Positions 10,871 to 21,439 of a stretch of DNA of 64,000 nucleotides are shown here, one piece after another (position 1 is the stretch's first letter; each line of letters starts with the position of its first letter). Under the pieces are notes generated by a model, which saw only the letters and a program-made list of their open reading frames with translations, did no database searches and was not told the origin of the DNA. A program made the translations under genes and the position numbers. Source of the stretch: Datnioides undecimradiatus (lineage: Eukaryota; Chordata; Actinopteri; Lobotiformes; Datnioididae); the NCBI GenBank assembly GCA_008933995.1, contig WARS01000110.1:3121001-3185000 (forward strand). The letters run 5' to 3'.

Positions 10871-13037
10871 TCAAAGTACCTGCAGAAGGAAGAAAGGACC
10901 GCCGCGTCTTTCTTCAACCTTTGCAACCCGCCGTGCAACCCGCCGACAGAGCGACACGGCCCACCGTCATTATCCGAGCTGAGGAACCAAGCCGGGCCCA
11001 AAGACGGATCCCACACATCTCCCTGCTTCATGGGCACGTAAGAGGCTTGATCTGGGCAGAGGTAGTTTTTGTGTTTCCATATGAATTTTATTGCATAAGT
11101 TGACGGACTACAAGTCCCGCGCTCTGAATTAATGGACCAAGCATCACATTTGTTTATTTAATCTCTTTGATCGAAGCCCGAAGAATTTTTCTTTATGTGC
11201 TGTGTTTTCCCTTCTTTCCCCCTTAACCGACACGCACATACACACCGGGTATACACCGGTGAAAACTAATTTTTCAGAGACACACAGGCTAAGCTCACAG
11301 ACGCCACTAGCCGTTGTCTTTTTCAAACCTCGCGGTCATTTCCTCTGACCGAAGCTCTTGCGTGACATACTCCCTCTCCTCCCTTACGTCCGCAACCTCA
11401 CCCCTCCTCTTTTACACACACACACACACTTGTATAATTTAGAATAGGTATATGATGGATGTTTATTGATTGAGGTGTTATCGATTATTAATTGATATCA
11501 TTGATTTTAATAAATTCTGTTGTGTTTAAAGAGAAGTTGTCTGTATTGTTTGTACAAGTGTTGTTGTAAAGGCTGGTTAAAAGAGTCAGTGCTCGGATTC
11601 ACACCTTCATTGTTCGTCTTGTGCATATCAGTATCTCCCAGGTACTGATATCTGTAAGTGAACGTTTGTGAGACTGATTTTCGAGTGGTTATTGGTCCCT
11701 GATACCAGGGTGGTGCCCCGTAATTATTAATTCTGATCAATAATAATATTCTTTCTATTAATAATTATCATAGATAATTATTAATTTTTGCTAATAACCT
11801 ACTCCTATAAGGCACAACAAATGATGCCTATGCGAAGCACAACAGTTTGATTTGGGTGTGATTTGGTCAGGATTAATGGTGCCCTCAATCCTAACAAGCA
11901 GATAATTATCATGTAATACCAACAGGCAGGCATCCGACTGGCCTCAAGTTTAGTCTGCAGCTTGACAACGACTCTAACCCTGCTGCCAATGTCATTAGGA
12001 ACTATCTTCAGCGTCAAGAAGAACAAGGAGGCCTGGAGGTGATGGTATGGCCCCCACATAGTCCTCTCTCAGGGTTTAAGGCAACCTACATCCATAGATG
12101 ATCTATGGTTGAGTGTTTGGGACAACCTACCTGCCCAGTTCCTTCAAAAAGTATGTGCAAGTCTACCTAGAAGAATCTATGCCATTTTGAAGGCAAAGGG
12201 TGGTCACACCAAATACTGATTTTCTTCGGTTTGCTCACTTTGCATTTCGTAAAATTGTTAAATATACATTTTTTTTTTTTAACATTTTGAAAGCATTCTT
12301 ACTTTTTAGCACCCCAGGCTAAGATTTTTGCACAGTACTGTACATTGGTATATAGCCCTATAATATTTTAAAATCCTGCAGTTTCACAAGTTTGTGTAAA
12401 CTTTTTATATCCTCTACCTTATTGAAAACATTAAGGATCATATTTGTGAGCCAAAGATATGGCCACATTTCATCATGCTTCCAGGTTCTTTATTGTGGGT
12501 TTGTTTTAAAGTGTGATCTAGTGGTCAAAACAAGCTTAATTGAAAATTCTTTAAAATACTATGCTAATTAAGCTTGTCTTGGACATCTGGTGTGACAATC
12601 CCACACTGAAGCGTTTTTTGTCAGCTAAAAGAATTGGTTGTCAGCACTTAAAAGGGACTCAACTGTAGTGACAAAGTAGGCTTCAAAAACCAGGACCTTG
12701 ATGAAGTATGTGAAGCCATCATATTCAAGTCATATTCAACAGTGCCTTTGTCATTATTTTCACAGCCAGTAGGCAAGTGGCAAGACGGAATTTTCTCTCT
12801 CTCGTCGTGCCAGTTACTTTGATTTTATTCAACAGTTAAAATTTCCACTGTTATTATGAGCTAATATTTTAATGGGGTAGGGTTTTTTTACTTTCAAAAC
12901 ATTGAGGACAGTACTGGCCTTTATATGACCAACATCCCACACACAATGAAATATATGCTATGACAAAGCAGTAATATTAATTTTTAGAAACATAAAAGTT
13001 TAAGTTCACATTTTTGTCATCAGTACTGTCATGATTT

Positions 13038-13204
13038 ATGGTTAAAATTTTTTTTTATTGTGAGACAAAGATAGTGAAAGACAGATTAGATAGCCTTTAT
13101 GAGGCTTATCATTGAATATTATGGTTAAAAATTTTTTATTGTGAGACAAAGATAGTGAAAGACATTAGATTAGATAGCCTTTATGAAGCTTATCATTGAA
13201 TATT
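13038..13204. repeat. 84-bp direct tandem duplication
   Basis: Two adjacent copies (13038-13120 and 13121-13204) both start ATGGTTAAAA and end TTATCATTGAATATT. They differ at a few bases and small indels. This is a simple segmental duplication in the intron, close to the fourth exon. Confidence 0.9.
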
Positions 13205-13915
13205 GTGTCTTTTCTGACATTATATCATCTACCTGTATCTGAAGAAGAATAAATTTAGAACACAATAAAAAAATACATAGCAAAACAAAACCAAAATAAC
13301 TAAAAAAAAAAATGACAGTACCCACATACAACATGTCAAAAATCAAAGAGTCAAGATTTTGCTGTGCAAAACAAATGCAAAATGAGTTATGCATATATGA
13401 TTTTAAACCATCAAAACAAATAACACCACTCAAAATTATTTAAATGGAACTGGTTAAATAACATAATACAACAATGCTTTTAGATAGTTGCTTTATGGTT
13501 TTACCATGACAGATAGTGTCTGGAACTGAAAGTAAGTTCTTGGTCTGGCTTTAATTTATTGCAGTGTAATAACAACACTATCTGCTATGCTGAACACGTT
13601 GCTTGTTCTAACCACATTACCGATTTACCGGGTTGTCCAAGGCCTTTTAGCTTGCCTTTTTGGCTTACTTTTCCCATGTAAAATTATCTCAAAATGTCAG
13701 AGTACTAGTTATCTGTGTTACTGACTGATTAGTTTGCTAAGGTTGCTAATTTATGTTAGCTTGAGGGAGTTTTGAACAGTTATGTGTTGAATGAATACAC
13801 AATGAGGGTCAAGAACACTAATCATATGCCTGCAATTAATTGATGGATTGGGATTAAAAAAGTAAGCCAAGTAATATAGAGTTTGATCTGCAGTAAAATA
13901 AGACAGGTGTCCTAC

Positions 13916-14084
13916 CTTTATTGTTACATGGGTTGCTGAAGTTTGCCTGGCCATGCGTCTTGAGGTGACTTGTGATGTAGGCAGCACTTAGCATTTTGCC
14001 GCAGATGTTGCAGGTCACTTTGCCTTCATGCCTGATCATGTGGGAGCGCAGACGATCTTTGGTAGCGAAGGCAGAGGTACAGGC
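13916..14084 (-). CDS. vezf1: vezf1 fourth coding exon (zinc fingers)
   Basis: The acceptor is TGCCACAG at 14085-14087 and the donor is G|GTAGGA at 13916. The exon starts in phase 0 with ACTSAFATKDRL, which completes the finger begun by KCQ in the previous exon to give the C-x2-C pair CQAC. It then carries KVTCNICGKMLS...YITSHLKTH, matching the last finger and linker of VEZF1 almost residue for residue. It ends NPCNNK plus one base. The 169-nt length and both phases fit the neighbouring exons. Confidence 0.93.
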
Positions 14085-14134
14085 CTGTGGCAGAAAACCA
14101 ATGATTGTTGTCCATAAAGGGGACTGCAACCCCT

Positions 14135-14842
14135 TCAAACGGGACATATTATGGCAACTGAAAGCTGTTTTAAACAGGTCTTGGATGTCTTAAAAACAGG
14201 ATTTTGAAATTTTTTGCAAAAAAAACCTCTGGGACCCTCTGAGGAGGGTCTGCATGGGTCTCCCATTCTCTACCTTCATTATCTATGCGGAGTACTGAGT
14301 GGGCGGGGGGGCTATGAGGCAGCGTGCTGATTGGCTGCCTGAATGACTATGGAGGAGGAGGGTGCAGAGCGGTGCAGGACCGGTATTCAACATGGCTACT
14401 GCTCCCAACAAACAGCTCAGGGTGGTACACTATAGCTACAACCCAGAATCTGACCTCAAACAGCGAGAGGAAACAGTGAAAAGGATAAAAAAATAAAAAC
14501 GCATTCTGGGGCTGGGACAGAATATAGGCATTTGTGTTGGTTTTTACAACCAACAACAGAGCAATTTGCAGGTCTGGCTCTGATTGACGACATTGCGACA
14601 AACCACTAGGTTAACGCTGGAAACAGCCCCCTCTCAGTGGTTTCACTCAGAGGAGGGACGGCCTATGTAAATCAGCTGAATCTGAACGGCCTGTAGGAGC
14701 CCCATATTACCAATGGGTGGACTGTAGAGATGATGCAGGACTTGTTTGCCTTCCTCATTCTCTGAGTTGGTAGGCTGAGAGGGGACTAGTTTAAATATGT
14801 ATAGGCAAGAAAAAATGTGTTTTTCATAATATGTCCCCTTAA
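14135..14842. mobile_element. TTAA-flanked MITE, copy 1
   Basis: The ends are inverted: GGGACATATTATGG on the left and CATAATATGTCCCC on the right, next to TTCAAA/TTAAA. A second copy of the same element at 62.9-63.65 kb matches along its whole length (shared blocks include TCTCCCATTCTCTACCTTCA and CAACATGGCTACTGCTCCC). It encodes no transposase. The TTAA-like flanks suggest mobilisation by a piggyBac-type enzyme, which is inference. It lies 50 bp upstream of the vezf1 exon acceptor. Confidence 0.75.
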
Positions 14843-15041
14843 ACCCTTGACAAAAGTGGACATGAGATTGAGATTAAATACTTTGCGATGTGAACAAAAT
14901 TCAACAAACTGTACATTAAGACTAGAGGGGCTTAATAAAACCATTGCAACTACGACAAAGCCTTTTATCAGCAATGCATCAGCAATGACATGTCTTAAGT
15001 CTGCTATCTACATATTGCCTACTCTTGACTCTTACCGTTAC
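14843..15041 (-). other. Short remainder of vezf1 intron 3
   Basis: Intronic sequence between the MITE and the donor of the third coding exon. Nothing else is recognised. Confidence 0.7.
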
Positions 15042-15105
15042 TTGGCACTTAAATGGCCTCTCTGATGAATGGACATGCTTGACATGACAGCTTAGGTGAT
15101 CAGGT
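15042..15105 (-). CDS. vezf1: vezf1 third coding exon
   Basis: The acceptor is CTCTGCAG (15106-15108). The exon supplies one base to complete R and then PDHLSCHVKHVHSSERPFKCQ (21 residues), a finger second half and linker nearly identical to VEZF1. The donor is CAA|GTAACG. An alternative GTAAGA donor 6 nt downstream would give a C-x4-C spacing and two extra residues. The upstream one restores the family CQxC spacing, so I chose it. Confidence 0.92.
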
Positions 15106-17003
15106 CTGCAGAGTAAAATGAAGAAAATATTAATCCTTCAGTTTTGGTTGTTGTAATGTGTAATCACATGGCAGTATATATTTAACAGATATGCATTTCA
15201 GTCATGATGTAGACAGCATGTGTTAATGCATGTGTAAAATTAATTTTAAAAACTTTTTTTAGACATTTCAGTTGTTTTTCCTCCATAAAATAATAGAAAA
15301 CTTACTAAAAATGTTAGAGTGATACAGCACATATGTACACAGCTTAGACTGCTGATACCACTTCTGTTGCTCTGCTAGTATTGAAATTTTGCATTATCCA
15401 CTGCCATTTTAAAACATAAACCAAGTTTAGTGCTGTTCAATTTCTCAGAGCTTTGTCCTTTTAGCAACCTTTTTGTTAATCCTGCGATTGACTAGTCCAC
15501 AGTTAAATGACGGTGCAGTGTACTGAGCTTTCAGGGACACTGTAACAATTGGTTTTTCTTTGGGTGGCTGTGGCATGGTGGTGGCACGGTGGTAGCGCAG
15601 GTCATGCACCAAACCAAGGATTGGCGGTTTGACCTCTGGCTCCTCTGGTCTGTATGCCAAAGTGTCCTTGGGTATGACACTGAACCCCAAGTTGCTCCCA
15701 ATGCTGTGCAACTGGTGAATGAACAAGTGTATGAATTTCTCTTTAGTAATGACTAGTAGCCATCACTGGTGTGAATGGGTAAATGCTGACATGCTGAAAG
15801 TGCTTTGAGTAGTCAGATGACTAGAAAAGCGCTTTATAAGTACAGTCCATTTACTATTTGTTTGTTGCTTACAGCTGACTTAATCCATAACTAAATTCAT
15901 CACCAAATAAGTAGCTTATGCACTTTTCACCAGAGGTTTTACAGCTAAATGTATCAAATAATAATCATAAAACAGACCATCACTCAATTATAAAACTAAA
16001 TGGTAAAGGAACACTTTCAGGTTTATACAAATATTACACATAATACAGAGATAGTAAATTTAATGACTAACAATGCTTTAGTCATTAAAATGATATCTTT
16101 CAACTACTGCTCTCTTGTATTATTTATATCTTAGTTACTGTGTGCTAGTCCCGAGCACAGTATAGCTCAGTAAAAGCAACAGCTGAAATTGTTAAGTAAT
16201 GTCAAGTCTGTTACTTTAATAAAAATCTATGCTGTTTCTTGTTATTTCTTGGCCTAGGACAATATGCTTAACCCCCATACGCTATGTGATTCTTTGCTTT
16301 TTAAACATGGAAAAAAGCTCAGTGCTACATTACTACACATTGTACTTCATGAGCTACATTTCCAAGCGTTTTATTTCAGGAGCATCATTGCTATATTACA
16401 TCCAAAGTATTTTAAAAAGTGTGAGGTTTCCTTTGAGTTGTTTATCTGGTAAGTGTAGTAGTAAAAGTAGCAGACTGAGTTAGTAATGTGAAGCCAGCAG
16501 CTATAAACTCATTTCCCATGGGATAGAAAATATATGATTGTACATGTGCACGTTTTAACCACGCTTGGTGCATGTGACATAAAATGATTTGCTAAAACAA
16601 TAGCATAATAATGGAAATTGCCAATATTTGCTAGCATGGAGTTATCAACCTATGTTTGTTTACTAACACTACTGGAAATACTGCATGGTCAAGGCAAGGA
16701 ATGGAAGACATAACACATAAAGAACACTTTGGTATTCATTCACTGTTTTAAGATGTTTACCAGAAATAAAATGGTTTTTATTTTATGAAAAACTAGTGCC
16801 AAGCCCATTAGCTCTAGCTTCACAGTGCAACATTCAGGCACAGTTATAACAAATTCAGCAGACTTCACTAGTGCCAGCCCTATCCATGTCCTAGCGGGAA
16901 AAACACTGTATACTGTCATAAAGTGACAAAAAAACAGCTGTTTTTCCATATATCAAGTGCTCATGCTCAAATTTCTGAATGACGTTTAGTAAGATTTACA
17001 TAC
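15106..17003 (-). other. vezf1 intron 2
   Basis: Non-coding. It contains a tRNA-headed short interspersed repeat at about 15.57-15.86 kb. The remainder shows no recognised element. Confidence 0.7.
15575..15857 (+). mobile_element. tRNA-headed short interspersed repeat
   Basis: The left part carries RNA polymerase III box-A- and box-B-like motifs (GGTAGCGCAGG, GGTTTGACCTC). The body and end contain blocks common to many teleost copies: GTGTCCTTGGG..GACACTGAACCCCAAGTTGCTCCC, CACTGGTGTGAATGGGTAAATG, and GCGCTTTATAAGTACAGTCC then ATTTAC. This is most likely a teleost SINE or SINE-like MITE. The family name was not verified. Confidence 0.6.
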
Positions 17004-17755
17004 CTGGAGAAGCCCTTTCCACAGACAGAACAGATGTAAGGCTTGTGAACTCCCCCATCATGGGAGCGGACATGATATGTCATGCGATCCTTCCTTTTGA
17101 ACCTCTGCTGGCAGATGGGACACTCAAATGGCTTCTCGTCAGAGTGCGACAGCTTGTGGCGGTTTAGGTGGTACACATCTCTGAAGGCTTTACCACACAT
17201 GTCACAGCCATGATTCTTTTTCACTGGTTTTGGGGGCTTTTTAGGTAGGCTCTGGTGCTGTTGGTGTTGCATTGAGGTCATAATGCTAGTGCCTGTGGAT
17301 GTTGATGTGGTGGCTGTAGTCAAGATACCAGCTACAGTAGTAATATACGATGGATTTCCACTATTCTCACGTGGTACAGTAGATATAAGTGGCACCATGG
17401 TGGGGGCTGTTTGTGTCTTCTTAGGCCGGGAAACCATCTTAATGCCAGTGTGGCAAGACTCATGCCGCCTTAGGTGGTAGCTATCCCGGAAAGCTTTGTT
17501 ACAGTAGCCACAGATAAAGGGTGTCTTTGACTTTGGTTCCTTTTTAACCACAGCAACTGGTGGCCCTCCACTACCACCCCCAGTCCCACTAGCCACATTG
17601 TCTTTGAGAAGTTCTGAAGCACTGACAGGTGGTTTCTGGTCCAACGGAATGGGCAGCACTGGTTTCTGATCAGGTGGCTCTGTTCCAGAGCTGAGCAAAG
17701 GCAAGAGGCTGTTCCCGGCGACTTGGTGCTGGTGATGCAGTGCCTCATTGGCCTG
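17004..17755 (-). CDS. vezf1: vezf1 second coding exon (main zinc-finger exon)
   Basis: VEZF1 is a nuclear C2H2 zinc-finger transcription factor that binds G-rich/C-rich DNA and is needed for endothelial development. This 752-nt exon encodes the N-terminal Q/H-rich stretch (QANEALHHQHQVAGNSLLPL), the DQKPVLPIPLDQKP motif and a basic KKEPKSK patch. The fingers follow: FICGYCNKAFRDSYHLRRH, then a Thr/Ser-rich linker, HGCDMCGKAFRDVYHLNRH, FECPICQQRFKRKDRMTYH and the start of YICSVCGKGFSR. Order and spacing equal those of human VEZF1. The donor is AG|GTATGT. The acceptor reads TACAGCAG, a NAGNAG site, so isoforms with or without one Gln are possible. Confidence 0.96.
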
Positions 17756-20700
17756 CTGTAATAAAAAAAGAAAAACCCTTATAAAACATACATATGACAC
17801 AAATGACAAATTAATAGCGGTTCTGCTCCAGGGTATAAAATACTACCTGTAAGGACAGCAGAAAGGGAGAGGGGTTAATTGAATTAATGGCTGTCACAAT
17901 AACAGAATTTTAAATTTTCTTGCAATGCCACTATACCTCTTTAAAACCATGGCACAAAAAAGAAAAAAATCCTGGGGACAAAATAGAGTATATTTTGTCA
18001 TTGTTAACCCAGCTCTGTCTGTACTTTATGACAGGGGTCCCCCCTAATTCCCAACAATGATATTTAACATTATTATTAGTACTTTAGCCTTGGATTGAAA
18101 TTCTGATCTTAAATCTTTTTTTATATCCTTGGTAGTGCCAATACTATCAAATGTTTAATTAACTGACATTGCATCTTTTTAAAATTGTGATATTAAAAAA
18201 GCATTAATACTTTTGATAACATTAAAAAAAAAGAAGTACTTTACAGCACAATGGGCACAATATCTCCAAACTGTAACTTGATTAGTTTGGGAAAGGATGG
18301 TGGGACAGGTGTTCTGCATAGGACACGTGAAATTACAAAATCGTCATGCATATTAAAGGCCTACAAGCCGAATAATGAAAATGATGCAGACAACAGAGAA
18401 CTGAAAAATTACCCACTCAAATAAAGAAAGCAATGACAGGCACAGAAAATGTAATCCAACAGCAGTATTAAAAAGGAAAAAAAAAACAAAACTGTGCACA
18501 CAGGCCATCTTAAACCTGCAGCTGCAGGCATTGTAGGATTGGTCATGGCAGATCCCCATTGGGATGGCATGAAAAGAAGGCGGGGGCTTAAATGAATATT
18601 CTGGCCAAGGAGAAGGCAGAGATTCACATTGTAACCAGCAACATTACAACAGGTCAGCCTAGAGACCTGGCGACTGAGGCAACCTTGCTCTTTTCTGTAA
18701 TCACCAATGGGCACAGTAAAAGACCGGACCCATGGCTTTTCACATTCAGCAGCACCACACATCGTGCCACCCACCCCCACACCTCATCCCCAATTGTGCT
18801 CTTTTATGGACCACGACACAAATCCAAACACTGATGGACTTTTGGGGAGGGGGGATTTCAGCTGCTGGCCACATCCATAGTTAGTTAAGGCAGTCAAACT
18901 TAGAGTTTCGGCACCCTGGTGAGAGGGGCTATCATACCTTGTCGACTTACTTGCTACAATGTTGCTATCTGCCACATCGTAGCAGTACTAAGGCTAAAAT
19001 CATTATTGCAATTAACATTTTCTTAAGTATGTGTAAGTAAAAGACAGCCAAATGAATACTCACTTTCAAAGCAATAGGAGGGATAGCAGCCTGCTGTTCT
19101 ATCAAGCTGATTCAATAATTTTTATAAAAACTGTAGTAAAGGGTTGAGTTCTCCTTGAAAGAGTCCCATTTGACAAAATGCTATGTCCAAAAATCTGTCT
19201 CTAATTGTGCCATTTTAACAACTTAACAAAAACTTACTATATGTCCAGAAGTTTAGATATTAACATAGTAACAACAGCAAATAAATCAAGCAGTCCTAAT
19301 AGTACCATAGCCTGACAGTAATTTCGCTATCAAACCTCATCATAACAAAGCCTAAGAGCAACAAGTTAGGTTATTTAGAATACTGGCTCACTAGATGCTT
19401 CAACACACAAGGAAAACTAAATGGGATTAAATATTGTGCCTCCTATTAGTCCCCTACACACTAACTATTTCGTCAATATCTGCATCTACACAGTAAAAAA
19501 ATTACACATAGTGGTTAGTATGAGATTTAAATTTCCCACTAACTGCTGTACTCTTAAGAAGTGCAGCAAAACAGCCAATACATATGCTGACCCCTGTTAT
19601 GTGAGAAAAAACTATCTGAACATTTCAAGTTCAAATAACTTTTTCCACTGTTTCTTAACATCAAAGAGTCATTTCCAGCCTCACTTTACTATATTTGTTT
19701 GTATTGCTTTCTGGTGAAAAGCAATAGAAAGAAAGATCTGATCTGACACAACAAACACAGATGTGATCACACTTACAGAAGTAATTTCACTTGTCATCTC
19801 ATTTGTAGAATACGTCAATGCCATTATGATCCACAAACATAACAACTGACTCAACGAATGAGTATAGTATGTGTGGTGAATGCCTTTCCAGTATTTAGGA
19901 AAGTTATTACCATCATCATCACCACCATCGAACTGAACATAAAACTATTATTATGACCAATAGGCCGCATTACATGTTCAAATTAGCATACATAGTTGCA
20001 AACGTATAACGATCACGTTAGAATTTTAACTGTCAATGATGAATGAATGTCAACGTAATTAATCTTGCTGATTGTGAGCCGTAGCTCTAGAATTGTAATG
20101 AACGAGTAAAAGTTGAAGTCTCAAGTCTTGCTGTCTGCTTGCTAGGTAGCCTTCAATGTACAGTGTTAGCGGTAGCTAACGTTAACTCCTTGTTAACGGA
20201 AGGTTGTCTGGTGTAACATTACCGTGACTGAAAGTGCTTCAGTTCTCTTGCTTCGTCATCAGAGCTGCGAAAACAATACACCCTCGACTACCAATTATCT
20301 GTACTGTAGCGAGGATTGCCATGGTTTACTTAACATTTACACAATTTGCTTAGCTTACCTACATGCAATGGCAATACCGTGACCTACTAGCAGGTTTGCT
20401 AACGCGCGCGCATGAACCGTAGGGGCTACAGAAATGATCTAAACTGTACATTTGTGCAAATTGAGACAAACATCACACCCTGATAACATATCTATATCCG
20501 ACAATGTAACTAACACCAGGAGGCGGTCTTGGAGAGTTTCTCAAAGCCGGACACAGCCGGAGGACTCTGGTTCGATAAAGCTTTTTAGCAGTTTGCTAGC
20601 AAGCCACAGAGTCGAGCTACCTAGCATGCTGATGCTAACACCTTTGTTTTGCTGAGCTAACGCAACGTATTTACAGAATACATATGATATAAAACCGTCT

Positions 20701-20773
20701 GATTAACATCATTTGCACCATTTCGAAAGCGTTTGTGCAGTTTCAATGACTACTATGGTACGACGCCACTTAC
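17756..20773 (-). other. vezf1 intron 1
   Basis: Non-coding. The part nearest exon 1 (about 20.1-20.7 kb) has more CpG (for example AACGCGCGCGCATG near 20.40 kb) than the rest and may contain regulatory DNA. No transposon is recognised. Confidence 0.6.
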
Positions 20774-20806
20774 TTGGAATAAAAACGTACTCCAACTCGG
20801 TTCCAT
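20774..20806 (-). CDS. vezf1: vezf1 first coding exon
   Basis: Thirty-three nucleotides encode MEPSWSTFLFQ and end at a strong donor, CAA|GTAAGT. Human VEZF1 begins MEANWTAFLFQ and also splits after that Gln, so this fixes the true start, more than 3 kb upstream of the main exon. It is in phase 0 with the following exon. With the other four exons it gives a protein of about 461 residues (about 483 with the candidate cassette exon), against 521 in human. Confidence 0.93.
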
Positions 20807-21060
20807 TGCAACACTTGGCAACTCAGGCTAAAATCTGCAGGAAACCTAGCATTATAAGGAATCTACAACAAAGCAGCCAAACATGGCAGCTACAACTTCC
20901 TGTAACCCCCAGAGCTGAACCAATCCACTGGATTTTTCATGACGTCTTTCGTATTTTCAAACAATCTTTCTTCTATTGCACAGACCTCTAAAATTGATTG
21001 ATTGATGACAAAATTGCAATTATCACTTTGAAAACGTACGTTCTTCCGATATAGACAAAT
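20807..21060 (-). promoter_or_regulatory. Probable vezf1 5'UTR and promoter region
   Basis: This is the sequence immediately upstream of the vezf1 ATG on the minus strand. It contains scattered CpG but no clear TATA box at a defined distance, consistent with a dispersed promoter. The transcription start cannot be fixed from sequence alone, and further CpG-rich DNA lies downstream in intron 1. Confidence 0.4.
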
Positions 21061-21439
21061 ACGTAACCATGTTTGTACCAAAATGTAGACACCATATCAC
21101 TATATAATATATATTCTAAAATATGTTGTACTCAGGTGGTCCTTTATGATTTAAGAAATACTTTAAAAGAACGTGCAAAAGAGAAAAGGAACAAGAGTCA
21201 ATTAATTGATTAAGTTTAAATATTCTTTAAAAAATACACAATCCTAAGTTTTCAATTAGTTTTTTGTGTATTTTTATGCAACAGTAGATAGACAAATATA
21301 ACAATCAAGAATTAATCAAATTTTAAAATTTAAATAACAGGAATTGGGTATAAAATATCAAAATGATGGCACAGGTACAGTAACAAGTACAAAAAAGCAG
21401 TTGTACATGAGGGCAAATAAAGCAGCACACAGCATCATC

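Larger units (their letters stand above)
9900..11815. mobile_element. GC-rich composite insert inside the Tc1 element
   Basis: About 1.9 kb interrupts the Tc1 transposase between its first and second catalytic regions. Borders are approximate. The first kilobase is far richer in GC than its surroundings and contains two separate three-unit tandem arrays and a GCC-trinucleotide tract. The right part is AT-rich, with CA runs, an AATAAA-like signal near 11.51 kb and an end resembling teleost LTR termini (...CTAATAACCTACTCCTATA). An ACTACAAGTCCCGC motif near 11.11 kb resembles the vertebrate ZNF143 site. I see no long protein-coding frame. It may be a non-autonomous LTR-type element or a long solo LTR. 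The family is not recognised. Confidence 0.5.
9154..12335 (+). mobile_element. Degraded Tc1-like transposon split by a later insertion
   Basis: The ends are inverted repeats: CTGTGCAAAAGTCTTGGGCA on the left, and on the right the reverse complement of CTGTGCAAAAATCTTAGCC, both flanked by TA. A second matched stretch, AAGTAAGAATGCTTTCAAAA, lies further in on both sides. The plus strand carries transposase remnants. RILWTDESKF (about 9.87-9.90 kb) contains the first catalytic Asp region. After the insertion, LDNDS...GLEVMVWPPHSP and a C-terminus ending AKGGHTKY (about 11.97-12.22 kb) continue the Tc1 order. Without the insert the element is about 1.3 kb, the usual Tc1 size. The reading frame is thoroughly broken by stops and frameshifts. 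Confidence 0.85.
6813..13915 (-). other. Long vezf1 intron with nested repeats
   Basis: This intron separates the zinc-finger exon ending at 13916 from the candidate cassette exon and last exon. It holds a GT microsatellite (about 7.41 kb), short hairpins near 8.5, 9.1 and 12.5 kb, a Tc1 element split by a GC-rich insert (9.15-12.34 kb) and an 84-bp tandem duplication (13.04-13.20 kb). I saw no further exon with VEZF1 similarity, although a divergent one could be missed. Confidence 0.6.

Noticed and set aside
10415-11103. Several Arg-, Gly- and Ala-rich open frames in the GC-rich insert
   Set aside because: They run through CCG/GCC repeats and tandem arrays in all frames, so their openness is compositional.
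13854-14147. Extending the zinc-finger exon through the upstream open frame with its own ATG
   Set aside because: The open frame crosses a clear TGCCACAG acceptor. The splice form restores VEZF1 exactly, and the extension has no similarity.
15575-15857. A functional tRNA gene
   Set aside because: Only box-A/box-B-like motifs are present. The sequence cannot fold into a cloverleaf with an anticodon arm and is followed by a repeat body.
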